Assembly: GCA_019636375.1 (NCBI GenBank)
Contig: JAHBXS010000005.1
Coordinates: forward strand, 186,001-250,000
Reading direction: 5' to 3'
DNA from: Pirellulaceae bacterium
GTDB taxonomy: Bacteria; Planctomycetota; Planctomycetia; Pirellulales; Pirellulaceae
DNA: 64,000 nt
A model generated the notes under the pieces. That model was given only the letters and a program-made list of their open reading frames with translations. It was not told the origin of the DNA and ran no database searches. Shown one piece after another: positions 18,455 through 26,192 of the stretch (the stretch's first letter is position 1; every line of letters begins with the position of its first letter). The position numbers and the translations under genes are program-made.

Positions 18455-19009
18455 AGATTCTCCTGAGCCGTCTCCAAGCAGAACATGCTAATTAGCAATG
18501 TACAAGCTGGGTCCCTTACCAACGAGGGACCGTCAAGGATTTGGCAAAAAAACTGATTAACAACGCGCATTCCACAGCGGATTGCGAGTTTCCTAAAAGT
18601 AACAAATTCATTTCATTGAGGCAATTGGTCTCTTCGCCAAAACAATTGCGGATCACAAAACACAAACTCAACACGGGTGCGACAGAGCGTCCCACCTTAA
18701 CGATTCTTCTTTCGATGTTTTGAAACGGCGAAGTATCCATTCGCAATTTGACCAATGCCGAAATGCATTGACTGAATGCGATCCAAATTAACCGTTCATT
18801 GAATGGTAAGGCGCAGCTTACCCGGAAATATTGAACTCCAAATATACGGCTATCACCGATTTTGCGGGTAAAGTTGGTCCTTCTCGAGGTTGCTTGGTGT
18901 TTTTAGTGCCTGCCGAGGAGTTTTAGGCAAAACATCGTAGATTTCTGTAATAGCCTTTAATGGTAATAGTCATTTTTTTTGGTTTTTTTGGGCCTGTTCT
19001 CAAATATCT
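18455..19009. other. Intergenic region (555 bp) between divergent rpsB and tadE-like genes
   Basis: No protein-like frame was found on either strand. It should hold the promoter of the rpsB operon. Two hairpins are seen: 18510-18531 near rpsB, and GGTAAG/CTTACC at 18805-18822. Confidence 0.6.
18510..18531 (-). promoter_or_regulatory. Candidate rpsB leader hairpin
   Basis: A perfect 7-bp stem GGTCCCT/AGGGACC with an 8-base loop lies about 55 bases upstream of the rpsB start on its transcript side. S2 genes are often autoregulated through leader RNA; this stem is a candidate, without a match to a named leader family. Confidence 0.35.
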
Positions 19010-19462
19010 ATGAGTTTTCAATTGTTGAATTTCAACCGTGGCGACAAAAGCGTTCACGGCCAAACAAATGCGCGACAAGGAGGGCGGCGCGGCGCTGCCG
19101 CAGCAGAAGCGGCCCTATGTTTACCGATCTTCGTCGTTTTGACACTCGGTGTCATCGAGGCGTGTGACGGGATGTTTGCAAGGCAGGCATTGTTGGTCAG
19201 CGCCTATGAAGGAGCCCGGGTGGCCATCGTGCCGTCGGCCAATTCTGAAAACGTAGAGGCTCAAATCAGAAAAATCACCACAGAGCGGAGAATTCGCGGT
19301 GTCTCGTTTTCAATTTCCCCCGCGAACTTTAGAGACTTGCCATCTGGTTCGGAAGTCACAGTCACCGTAAGAGCGCCGGCCCGAGAAAACTGTTTTTTTG
19401 GAATGGGTTTTTTCTCTAGATCGACGCTAGAAGCATCAACAACGATGATGACCGAATACTAG
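19010..19462 (+). CDS. TadE-like pilus-assembly / pseudopilin protein
   Basis: The 150-residue protein shows the TadE domain: a short basic N-terminus (GGRRGAAAAEAAL), then one membrane helix (about 32-50, CLPIFVVLTLGVIE) with the typical Glu residues before and after, followed by a helix of the ARQALLVSAYEGARVAIV type. TadE pseudopilins are processed and assembled by Flp/Tad machinery at the inner membrane. It is first of three genes with TadG-like and TadE-like products. The Tad ATPase and platform genes are not in this window. Confidence 0.85.
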   Translation: MSFQLLNFNRGDKSVHGQTNARQGGRRGAAAAEAALCLPIFVVLTLGVIEACDGMFARQALLVSAYEGARVAIVPSANSENVEAQIRKITTERRIRGVSFSISPANFRDLPSGSEVTVTVRAPARENCFFGMGFFSRSTLEASTTMMTEY

Positions 19463-19479
19463 GAAAAACAACGATTAGA

Positions 19480-20658
19480 GTGAATGCGAAAGAACAAATT
19501 ATGAGCGGATTTAATCAATCACCACAAACTCGTCAGACGGAGCTATTGTACAGGAATTCGCGTCGTGGAGCGGTTCTCGTTTTGTTTGTTATCCTGTTGC
19601 CGGTCATGTTGATCTTGGCTGGTTTTGCGATCAACTGGGCTCACTTACAACTGGTACAAACGGAGATGCAGGTGGCAACGGACGCTTCAGTGCGAGCTGC
19701 CAGTCGGGTCCATATTCAGACGCGGCAAATGAGTCAAGCAATCGATGCGGCCCAATCACTGGCAAACAAGAATTTGGTTGCCGGACAACCTTTGCGTTTG
19801 CGTGCTTCCGACTTCGAGTTGGGACGATCGGCAAGAGCCCGTGTAGACCGTCGCTACGATTTCAGGAAATCCGACAGTAACCGCTCAAACGCCATGCGTC
19901 TAACCGTTGAAAAAAGTCAAAATTCCCCATCTGGCCCGGTCAATTTGATCTTTCCGATGCTACAGGGGCAACAAACGGTCAACATGCAACGATCTGCAAC
20001 CGCGACTCAACTCGAGTTGGATATCGCACTTGTGATTGATCGTTCCGGATCCATGGCTTTTGCGGCCGATGAAGTCGCAGACCCGGTTCGGATGCCGCGG
20101 AACGCTCCCATCGGTTGGTTTTTTGGCGATCCAGCACCACCTATGTCACGTTGGCTGGATACCGTAGCGGCAGTTAGAGTATTTTTGGATGAGCTTGCGG
20201 CGTCCTCGCATCGGGAACAAGTTGCTTTGGCCTCTTATTCAACCGATGCATTACTCGACTATCAGCTAACGGAGGATTACGGAGATGTCTTCCGAGCATT
20301 GAGACCATATACACTTAATTTTGAATCTGGCGCGACAAATATCGGCGATGGAATGCGGGTAGGTTACAACCATCTTATCGAGAGTCCTCGCAGCCGGCCC
20401 TGGGCATCAAAAATCATCGTTGTGCTGACCGACGGAATTTACAATGTCGGCCCCAACCCTATCGGTGTTGCTCGTGACATTGCAGGAAACGGTGTGATGA
20501 TCTTTACGGTGACCTTTGCGGATGAGGCAAATCAAACGGACATGGAAGAAGTGGCTAGAATCGGCGGAGGGCTACATTTTCACGCTCGATCTGCTCGCGA
20601 CCTAGAACGCGTTTTTAGAGAGATTGCCAAAATGATGCCGACTTTGTTGTCCCAATAG
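19480..20658 (+). CDS. TadG-like protein with a von Willebrand factor A domain
   Basis: The 392-residue protein begins with an RRGAVLVLF...INWAHLQLVQTEMQVATDAS segment at about 29-70, the TadG/TadE-type membrane helix followed by the conserved D-A-S region. A VWA domain starts near 178 with the MIDAS motif DRSGS (187-191), then a T in FESGATNIGDGM and D in VVLTDGIYN, so metal-ion-dependent ligand binding is expected. The VWA part should face the periplasm or outside. The annotated start is GTG 19480, 17 bp after the first TadE gene; ATG 19501 is also possible. It is followed 59 bp later by a second TadE-like gene. Confidence 0.88.
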   Translation: MNAKEQIMSGFNQSPQTRQTELLYRNSRRGAVLVLFVILLPVMLILAGFAINWAHLQLVQTEMQVATDASVRAASRVHIQTRQMSQAIDAAQSLANKNLVAGQPLRLRASDFELGRSARARVDRRYDFRKSDSNRSNAMRLTVEKSQNSPSGPVNLIFPMLQGQQTVNMQRSATATQLELDIALVIDRSGSMAFAADEVADPVRMPRNAPIGWFFGDPAPPMSRWLDTVAAVRVFLDELAASSHREQVALASYSTDALLDYQLTEDYGDVFRALRPYTLNFESGATNIGDGMRVGYNHLIESPRSRPWASKIIVVLTDGIYNVGPNPIGVARDIAGNGVMIFTVTFADEANQTDMEEVARIGGGLHFHARSARDLERVFREIAKMMPTLLSQ

Positions 20659-20717
20659 AATCGAGCCAACAGATGGAATTTATCGTTTTCCCTTCGAGAA
20701 AAAACAACAGGTGTCTC

Positions 20718-21398
20718 ATGAATTACTTCTGTCATTTTAGGTTCCGAGAAACAAACAACACAAGACACAAGTCAGCAAACTCCCGGAAAGGCGCAAGTTC
20801 ATTAGAATTTGCGTTGGTCGGATCGACGTTGTTTTTGCTTATATTTGCCGCCGTTGAATTTGTACGGGTCAATTTGGTTAGGCACACCGCCAATCACGCT
20901 TGTTACGAAGCTGCTCGGCACGTCATTGTCCCTGGTGGGAATCGAAACGAGGCAATGGGTCGAGCGCGTTCCGTATTGTCGCATTTGGGTATTCGTGATG
21001 CCCAGATCGTGATCACCCCCAATGAAATCACTGAAGAAACGACGACCATTAGAGTTGAGATCGACATTCCCATGCGGCGAAACGGATGGGGGCTCATGCA
21101 GTTCATGGGTAATCGAAACATTCAAACCTATTCGGAACTGTTGACAGAGCGAGCTCCGATGGTCGTTGCGAAGGCATTGCCGACATTGCCTCCGCCACCG
21201 CCACCTCCTGAGCCTCCGGCACCGCCGCCTGGCACACCGGGTCCCCCGGTTACCCCTGGTCCTCCATCAACAACCCCTGGAGATGGAGGTCCCTCGGATC
21301 CCCCTGGCCCGCCATCAACACCCCCTGGCCCGCCATCAACACCCCCTGGTCCTCCGTCACCACCGCCGCCGCCAGCTCCCCCGAAACCTCAGTTGTAG
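20718..21398 (+). CDS. TadE-like protein with a collagen-like Pro/Gly-rich tail
   Basis: About 226 residues from the ATG at 20718, which has AGGTG upstream (an upstream ATG at 20673 lacks this). NSRKGASSLEFALVGSTLFLL is a TadE N-terminus with the Glu at the canonical place, followed by ANHACYEAARHVIVPG. The first ~160 residues form the TadE domain. The last ~60 residues are almost only Pro, Gly, Thr and Ser (PPGPPSTPPGPPST), built from a 21-bp tandem repeat, and probably form an extended polyproline stalk. It is the third gene of the cluster. The tail could project the protein through peptidoglycan, but this is inference. Confidence 0.83.
   Translation: MNYFCHFRFRETNNTRHKSANSRKGASSLEFALVGSTLFLLIFAAVEFVRVNLVRHTANHACYEAARHVIVPGGNRNEAMGRARSVLSHLGIRDAQIVITPNEITEETTTIRVEIDIPMRRNGWGLMQFMGNRNIQTYSELLTERAPMVVAKALPTLPPPPPPPEPPAPPPGTPGPPVTPGPPSTTPGDGGPSDPPGPPSTPPGPPSTPPGPPSPPPPPAPPKPQL
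21300..21362 (+). repeat. 21-bp tandem repeat encoding PPGPPST units
   Basis: Two identical 21-bp units at 21300-21320 and 21321-21341 are followed by a third diverged unit at 21342-21362. They stay in frame, each adding seven residues to the Pro-rich tail. Such arrays expand and contract by slippage. Confidence 0.85.
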
Positions 21399-21511
21399 GG
21401 CGATCCTAACTTGTTTGAAGTAATGCCCCGAAAGCGACAGATGCTCGATTTGGTCTAAGGGCTGCGAACTTTCGCAACGATGTTTAATGGATAAATGTGA
21501 CTGAGATTAGG

Positions 21512-21928
21512 TTAAACCAAGTCAATCAAAGTCGTCATTTCCGGGCTGTAAGAAGTCGCGTGGCGTTTAATTTCGGTGAGCAAGTGTCTTTCGGCGTCGC
21601 TCAGTTGGTCGCCAGAAGTAATATTCCCTAGGTGGTTCCGCAACCAACTGGCTTCCTCTGTGGATAGTTCACCTGGCGTATTCATGTCGAAGACGACAAA
21701 CCGGGTGATCGAGTCAGCAAAAAGTTTTGACCAGCTTTCGCAGTTCCCCTCGCTAAGGCGAACTCGGTCGTTGATTTGGAACAGAAGATCGGCTTCGTCT
21801 TGAGAGATTACAGTGTCTTTACGGAAAAATCGATCCAAGGCGTCAACCGCCTCTCCATCGACGTGACCCTGCGCTGCCAAATGGTCAACAATTTGTTTGA
21901 CCGAGTAATCTTCGTAACGACCAGCCAT
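21512..21928 (-). CDS. Uncharacterised small acidic helical protein
   Basis: 138 residues, all helical in appearance, acidic, with no signal peptide or membrane segment. The segment EADLLFQINDRVRLSEGNC followed by SWSKLFADSITRFVVFD is similar in style to an unnamed bacterial family with a conserved INDxxR...W..LF motif. I do not recognise a named domain; the helix pattern vaguely recalls TerB-like tellurite-resistance domains. The ATG at 21928 gives a MAGRYEDYSV start. It converges on the TadE cluster and is not obviously part of an operon. Confidence 0.7.
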   Translation of the reverse strand: MAGRYEDYSVKQIVDHLAAQGHVDGEAVDALDRFFRKDTVISQDEADLLFQINDRVRLSEGNCESWSKLFADSITRFVVFDMNTPGELSTEEASWLRNHLGNITSGDQLSDAERHLLTEIKRHATSYSPEMTTLIDLV

Positions 21929-22284
21929 CAGAAAAACCCCAAAATTCCTAAGTTCAATTCCGAGAAAAAAGCCCTGCTTTCATACGGTAGTTTACGGAGC
22001 GGCGATTTTCAATTACCCAGTTTCCAAGCGGGAGGTCAGAAAAGTCGCCGTTTAAGAATTGTTGTGGGAGGGAGCCATTAAGGGTCCACTAATTGCGTTG
22101 GCAGATGAAGTTTCTGATTTGAATCCGAGAAACGCTCCAAAAAACCGAAAAAAAGCCCGTCCGAGTTGATGCCAGCAATTTTTCACGTGTCGCGTTCGAT
22201 TTTTTTGAAAATCCTCCAAATTTATCCCCGTCCCCTTCGAATAGAGTCCCATGTAGTGCCCCGCAAGAAGGAGGATTTTAAGCC
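21929..22284. other. Intergenic region (356 bp)
   Basis: It separates divergent genes. No supported frame, repeat or hairpin was found apart from the ribosome site AAGGAGGA at 22268-22275 for the downstream gene. Confidence 0.6.
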
Positions 22285-22929
22285 ATGGCTTTTCACATTC
22301 CGTTTGAATACCGCAATAAACCCCAACCCATCTACATTGGTTTTGACGCCCCTCCCCGGCCCAAACGCCAACGGAACCGTACCGGTTTGTTGGGCTTTTT
22401 ATTGAGCATCTTCTCTATTTTCACATTCGGACTGCTTTCACCAATCGCTCTGTTGGTCTGCCTCGTCGGGCTTCGCAAACGGCCCAGGGGTCTGGCAACC
22501 GCCGGAACCGTGATCAGCCTTATCGGCACATCGGTCATCGCGATCGCTTTCACTGGCGCAGCGGTTGCCGAGTCTCGGCATCGGGAGCGAATCGCAGAAC
22601 AACGGATTTCCAAATTGAATCAAGAAAAACTAGCAAAAACCGTCGAGATCATGGGCCAGCCTTTAGAAGAAATCTCTCTTTGGGTTAATAACCACGACGG
22701 CCATTTCCCTGATCCAATCACCGGCAATATGCTGACCATCAAATTCGAGGACGGCTGGGGGCAACCGCTCCGATTCGAAATCGAAGGGGACCAAGGGATC
22801 ATACGCAGCGCTGGAGCAGACAAAAAATTTGACACCCGCGATGACATCACCAAATCAGTGACGGGAAAACTCCCAGAGATCGGAAAGGTCTCGGTAGAAG
22901 TCAATCCTCCAGAAAATTCAACGAATTAA
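22285..22929 (+). CDS. DUF4190-like membrane protein fused to a GspG-like C-terminal domain
   Basis: The 214-residue protein has two membrane helices at about 34-55 and 68-90 in the arrangement of DUF4190 (GLLGFLLSIFSIFTFGLLSPIA, then a second helix starting TAGTVISLIG). A charged coiled stretch follows, then a soluble domain with DGWGQPLRFEIEGDQGIIRSAGADKKFDTRDDI, which strongly resembles the Ca-binding C-terminal loop of type II pseudopilin GspG (DPWG..Y...S.GADG..GT.DDI). The strong AAGGAGGA site lies 9 bases before the ATG. It is monocistronic and followed by a good terminator. A link to the secretion cluster at 43-60 kb is possible but unproven. Confidence 0.8.
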   Translation: MAFHIPFEYRNKPQPIYIGFDAPPRPKRQRNRTGLLGFLLSIFSIFTFGLLSPIALLVCLVGLRKRPRGLATAGTVISLIGTSVIAIAFTGAAVAESRHRERIAEQRISKLNQEKLAKTVEIMGQPLEEISLWVNNHDGHFPDPITGNMLTIKFEDGWGQPLRFEIEGDQGIIRSAGADKKFDTRDDITKSVTGKLPEIGKVSVEVNPPENSTN

Positions 22930-22960
22930 ACCTTCTCAGCGTTTTACACTTCCTCAATCG

Positions 22961-22999
22961 CGGGCCGTACGTTTACAAACGTTACGGCCCGTTTTTTTT
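22961..22999 (+). terminator. Strong Rho-independent terminator
   Basis: The stem CGGGCCGTA/TACGGCCCG, continued inside by CGTTT/AAACG, is followed by eight T. It ends the DUF4190-like gene. Confidence 0.92.
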
Positions 23000-23180
23000 A
23001 CCCAAGCCAGCAGGTCATAGCGATCAACTATCTTCGTTAATAATGGCGCAACTGGAGTCGTTTTCTGAGGGTTTTAGGGTTTGCCCTTGTTTTCTCGCTC
23101 GAATCGAAGATTCCGAAGGCGATAGGAATAAAACGCATGTCCCTTATTCGGCAACCTGATTTCATTCAACGATTACGCCA

Positions 23181-23693
23181 ATGAATCTGTCATTCAAAAT
23201 CCTGCTGTTCATGGTCGTTGCGGCAGCAAGTTGTCCGCTTTTTGCGCAACCCTTGGGTGATCGTTGGACCAGCCTCGCTCGCCCTGTTCAGGGGACCGCA
23301 CGATTTATGGGATTCGGCTATTCAAGGGGTTACCACAAGGGGAATCCCGGTCCAGACAGTAGCTATTACAATCCGCACACTTTGAAAAACAGCCAGCGAG
23401 TCGCAGTTGGGAACGAGCATTTGTTTCCTGAACGACGTTCTCGACAAGATTTAGAAAACGCCCCACCCGCTTGGAGACCTGATCAATCTCAAAAATTGCC
23501 ACCGTTTCCCTCCTTGGATTCTCCACCTCTCAGCCATCATTCACCTTCGATCTTAGATCGAGAGGCGGAAGAACTATGGTCAGGGTACGGGAGCCATGGT
23601 CGTGCGTCTGGGGCGGTACCTCGATTAGCTCAACCACCCACCGATCTGAATCGCCAAGGCGGCCCTCGCGTCAAGAGCATCCATCAGTTTTAG
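23181..23693 (+). CDS. Secreted hypothetical protein
   Basis: 170 residues with a clear signal peptide (hydrophobic core about 5-20, cleavage after LFAQ). The mature part is polar and rich in Pro, Arg, Ser and His, without a recognisable domain and probably largely unstructured. Its opening resembles short planctomycete proteins starting with LGDRW. Function unknown. It is monocistronic and converges on the selenoprotein candidate. Confidence 0.65.
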   Translation: MNLSFKILLFMVVAAASCPLFAQPLGDRWTSLARPVQGTARFMGFGYSRGYHKGNPGPDSSYYNPHTLKNSQRVAVGNEHLFPERRSRQDLENAPPAWRPDQSQKLPPFPSLDSPPLSHHSPSILDREAEELWSGYGSHGRASGAVPRLAQPPTDLNRQGGPRVKSIHQF

Positions 23694-23777
23694 CGCGGTC
23701 AGTCAACGAGTCAGAGATGCACCGCGATTGATTGCGGCATCTTACAAATGACGTCCGGAAAATTATCCGCGGTTAGC

Positions 23778-24131
23778 CTACGCTTCAGTACCGAAAACAA
23801 GTTCATACAAAGTCTCGCTGAAGCCCACGACGAACTTACTGCCTATTTGCATTGCGGGAGCACGTAGTTTCCCAGACGGACCGACAACTAGGACGGCTAT
23901 TTCTTCTTTTGTTGGTGAGTCGTTGGCGATAGTGAAAGAGACCAATTTTGTTCCGCGGTTGCCGTACAACTTTCTCCCCTTTCTAACCAACGCAACCGCT
24001 TCGACGCCATCAATCGGTTTCTGTTTAGCGTTTTGAATCTGCTCGATCTCGATTCCGTGTTGGGCAAGAAACTCTTGCGCCTTTTGACAACTCTTTCATC
24101 CGGCCCGCATGTAGGCCCATTTGATTTTCAT
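23778..24131 (-). CDS. Candidate selenoprotein: thioredoxin-fold (ArsC/glutaredoxin-like) protein with a U-x-x-C motif, read through one in-frame TGA
   Basis: Reading from the ATG at 24131 gives MKIKWAYMRAG, then TGA (24098-24096), then KSCQKAQEFLAQHGIEI without a break to the stop at 23778. Total: 117 codons counting the TGA. Taken as selenocysteine, residue 12 forms U-K-S-C (U12, C15), the redox position of thioredoxin and ArsC folds, followed by a helix (CQKAQEFLAQ). Later come LVRKGRKLYGNRGTK and GPSGKLRAPAMQIGSKFVVGFSE, matching a family with a Cys at the same site. GGAGGAG precedes the ATG. A hairpin of bacterial SECIS type lies 23 bases past the TGA. The alternative is a Cys-to-stop mutation, a pseudogene; intact reading frame, ribosome site and hairpin argue against it. 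The selAB/C genes are not in this window. Confidence 0.78.
24062..24081 (-). promoter_or_regulatory. Bacterial SECIS-like hairpin after the in-frame TGA
   Basis: GG, bulged C, GCAAGA, loop GTT, TCTTGC, CC. The six-pair upper stem, a loop that starts with G, a one-base 5' bulge and 23 bases between TGA and loop all fit published bacterial SECIS rules as I know them (apical loop about 16-37 bases after the UGA, a G in the first two loop bases). The bulge is C, not the U of E. coli fdhF. Confidence 0.6.
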
Positions 24132-24133
24132 CG

Positions 24134-24166
24134 ACTCCTCCAGTAACTGTTTGGTAAGGGAGGAGT
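24134..24166. promoter_or_regulatory. Inverted repeat covering the ribosome site of the selenoprotein candidate
   Basis: ACTCCTCC (24159-24166 on the minus strand) pairs perfectly with GGAGGAGT (24134-24141) over a 17-base gap; the second arm is the Shine-Dalgarno. If both arms are transcribed, the site is masked. The putative promoter at 24166-24195 would start transcription inside the first arm, in which case the repeat would act as DNA, for example as an operator. Confidence 0.5.
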
Positions 24167-24195
24167 TTATACCTTAAGAATTTGGCGCGATTCAA
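24166..24195 (-). promoter_or_regulatory. Sigma-70-like promoter for the selenoprotein candidate
   Basis: On the minus strand TTGAAT (24195-24190), an 18-base spacer and TATAAA (24171-24166) lie about 35 bases upstream of the ATG at 24131. The match to the consensus is good. The divergent gene lysC begins at 24310. Confidence 0.45.
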
Positions 24196-24309
24196 GTGGG
24201 GTTTCACACGCGGCATTTCGCAACTTCGGCCCTTTTGTTTTTCGGCAAATCATCTACATTCAATTGACATCGGAATTTCAGTGTATCAAATTAGCCGCGA
24301 GTCGAATCG

Positions 24310-26097
24310 ATGGGGATCGTTGTACAAAAGTTTGGCGGCACCAGCGTCGCCAATAGCCAACTCATTTTGTCGGCTGCGAGGAAAGCCATTCGAGCCCATC
24401 AAGACGGCCAACAAGTCGTCATGGTCGTCAGTGCCATGGGGAAAAACACCGATCATCTGATCGAACTGGCCCACGAAATTAACGAAAATCCACCGACTCG
24501 CGAAATGGACATGCTGCTTTCGACCGGCGAGCAAGTCAGCGTGGCACTAATGGCCATGGCGGTCGATAGCCTGGGCTACAAGGCGGTGAGCCTCACAGGT
24601 GGCCAGATCGGTATCCGCACCGACAGTTCACACACCAAGGCGCGAATCAAATCGATTTCAACTGAGCGAGTAAAAAAATTATTGGATGAAGGCAACATCG
24701 TGATCGCTGCCGGATTTCAAGGGATCGATGAGAATTTCGACATCACCACGCTCGGACGTGGAGGGAGCGATACCACGGCAGTCGCCTTAGCGGCCGTTTT
24801 GGATGCTGAATCCTGCGAAATTTACACGGATGTCGATGGCGTCTACACGACCGATCCGAGAATCTTGCCGGAGGCCCGCATTGCACGGCAAGTCAGCTAT
24901 GACGAGATGCTGGAACTCGCCAGCCTCGGTGCTGGGGTGATGCACAGTCGGTCCATCGAGTTCGGCAAAAAGTTCGATGTCCCCATTCACGTTCGCAGCA
25001 GTCTCGCCGACGTTCCAGGATCGCTGATAGTCAATGAACCTGAAGTCTCGGGAGCCGTTGTTAGCGGTGCAGCGATGACCAAGGACGAGGCCCGCATTAC
25101 CTTGCGCGGCATCAATAACGCTCCGGCGACCATTCTGCGAATTTTCGAGCCCATCGCCAATCGAAAAATTTCCGTCGATATGATTGTTCAGAGCACACCT
25201 GGGAAAGGGGGGACGCCATTGTCCTTCACGGTTCCCCGCAACGAACTGGCGATGACCCTCAAGACCATTCGGCCCGTGGTCGAAGAACTCGGTGGCGAAA
25301 TCGGCGAATGCAGCGATCAGGTTTCGAAGGTCTCCGTCGTCGGCCTGGGAATGGCCGAACAATACGGGGTGGCCGAGCGAATGTTTCGAGCGTTGGCCCA
25401 AGCAGGAATCAACATGCAAATGATTTCCACCAGCGAAATTAAAATCTCCGTGCTGGTTGATCGTAATGAATCCTTGCGTGCATTAAGGACCGTTCACGAC
25501 GAATTTGGCTTGCATCAAGTGCCCGACAATGCGGTCACTGACCCGTTTTCTAGCCTTGCCAATCGCCGTTCACGGGTGGCACCGGTTGAGGTGATTCGGC
25601 GACTTCAAGGGGTTGATATGGAAGGATTGACAATCGACGACGTATTGCTCGACGATCAGCAATCCAGGATTACTTTCACCAATCTCCCATGCCAACCTGG
25701 AATCGCCCTGAAGATTTTTGCAGCTTTTTCGGCCAATCAAATCTTTGTCGATATGATCGTTCAAAACACTGAAGAAGAAAACTGCGCTGGGCTTTCCATT
25801 ACGATTCCCCGCGAACAGTTCGTCGATGCCTTGCGAGTAGCCAAAGAAGCGGTAGCCGATATGGCGGGCACAGACGTGGTTGGGAAAGAAAAAATCGCCA
25901 AATTGGTCGTGTCGGGAATTGGCCTGCGTAGCCATACCGGGATGGCGATTGCAATGTTTCGGGCTCTGGCCGATCAGGGAATAAATCTTGAAATGATCAG
26001 TACTAGTGAGGTTCGCGTCAACGTTGTGATTGACGGAAGTCAGGGCCAAACCGGATTGCAAGCACTTCGTGATGCATTTTCGTCAACTCTTCGTTAG
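24310..26097 (+). CDS. lysC: Aspartate kinase with four ACT domains
   Basis: The 595-residue enzyme makes aspartyl-4-phosphate, the first step to Lys, Met and Thr. The catalytic half (1 to about 250) has KFGGTS at 7-12, LSTGEQVSVALM, GRGGSDTTAVAL, TDVDGVYTTDPR and HSRSIEFGKKFDVPIHVRSS. After it come four ACT domains in two pairs (about 265-425 and 430-595), each with motifs such as VSVVGLGMAEQYGVAERMF and ISTSEIKISVLVD. Typical enzymes have two; the four-domain type is known from cyanobacteria, where Lys and Thr inhibit together. No leader peptide or lysine riboswitch was recognised upstream. Confidence 0.96.
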   Translation: MGIVVQKFGGTSVANSQLILSAARKAIRAHQDGQQVVMVVSAMGKNTDHLIELAHEINENPPTREMDMLLSTGEQVSVALMAMAVDSLGYKAVSLTGGQIGIRTDSSHTKARIKSISTERVKKLLDEGNIVIAAGFQGIDENFDITTLGRGGSDTTAVALAAVLDAESCEIYTDVDGVYTTDPRILPEARIARQVSYDEMLELASLGAGVMHSRSIEFGKKFDVPIHVRSSLADVPGSLIVNEPEVSGAVVSGAAMTKDEARITLRGINNAPATILRIFEPIANRKISVDMIVQSTPGKGGTPLSFTVPRNELAMTLKTIRPVVEELGGEIGECSDQVSKVSVVGLGMAEQYGVAERMFRALAQAGINMQMISTSEIKISVLVDRNESLRALRTVHDEFGLHQVPDNAVTDPFSSLANRRSRVAPVEVIRRLQGVDMEGLTIDDVLLDDQQSRITFTNLPCQPGIALKIFAAFSANQIFVDMIVQNTEEENCAGLSITIPREQFVDALRVAKEAVADMAGTDVVGKEKIAKLVVSGIGLRSHTGMAIAMFRALADQGINLEMISTSEVRVNVVIDGSQGQTGLQALRDAFSSTLR

Positions 26098-26136
26098 GAA
26101 CAATCCAGCGGTTGTGAAATCGTTGCACAAAAAAAA

Positions 26137-26161
26137 GTGCAGCCCTTTGAAAGGGCTGCAC
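26137..26161. terminator. Bidirectional terminator
   Basis: The 12-bp stem GTGCAGCCCTTT/AAAGGGCTGCAC is flanked by a run of A on the left and TCTTC on the right. It serves lysC (+) and the converging metalloprotease gene (-); the minus direction has the better T tract. Confidence 0.85.
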
Positions 26162-26192
26162 TCTTCAAAGTTTTTGAATGAACGAGCTTGAC

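Noticed and set aside
21300-21362. CRISPR-like array in the Pro-rich region
   Set aside because: Units are contiguous without spacers and encode in-frame PPGPPST, so it is a coding tandem repeat.
24025-24216. Minus-strand frame of 63 codons across the selenoprotein start region
   Set aside because: It runs in a different frame from the supported protein, has no ribosome site at its start, and its translation does not resemble a protein.
24196-24309. Lysine riboswitch or attenuator before lysC
   Set aside because: The leader is short (at most about 110 bases) and shows no five-helix lysine aptamer; only a TTGACA box at 24264-24269 without a well-spaced -10 was seen.
24787-25419. Minus-strand frame of 210 codons opposite lysC
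   Set aside because: Antisense shadow of the aspartate kinase catalytic and ACT regions.
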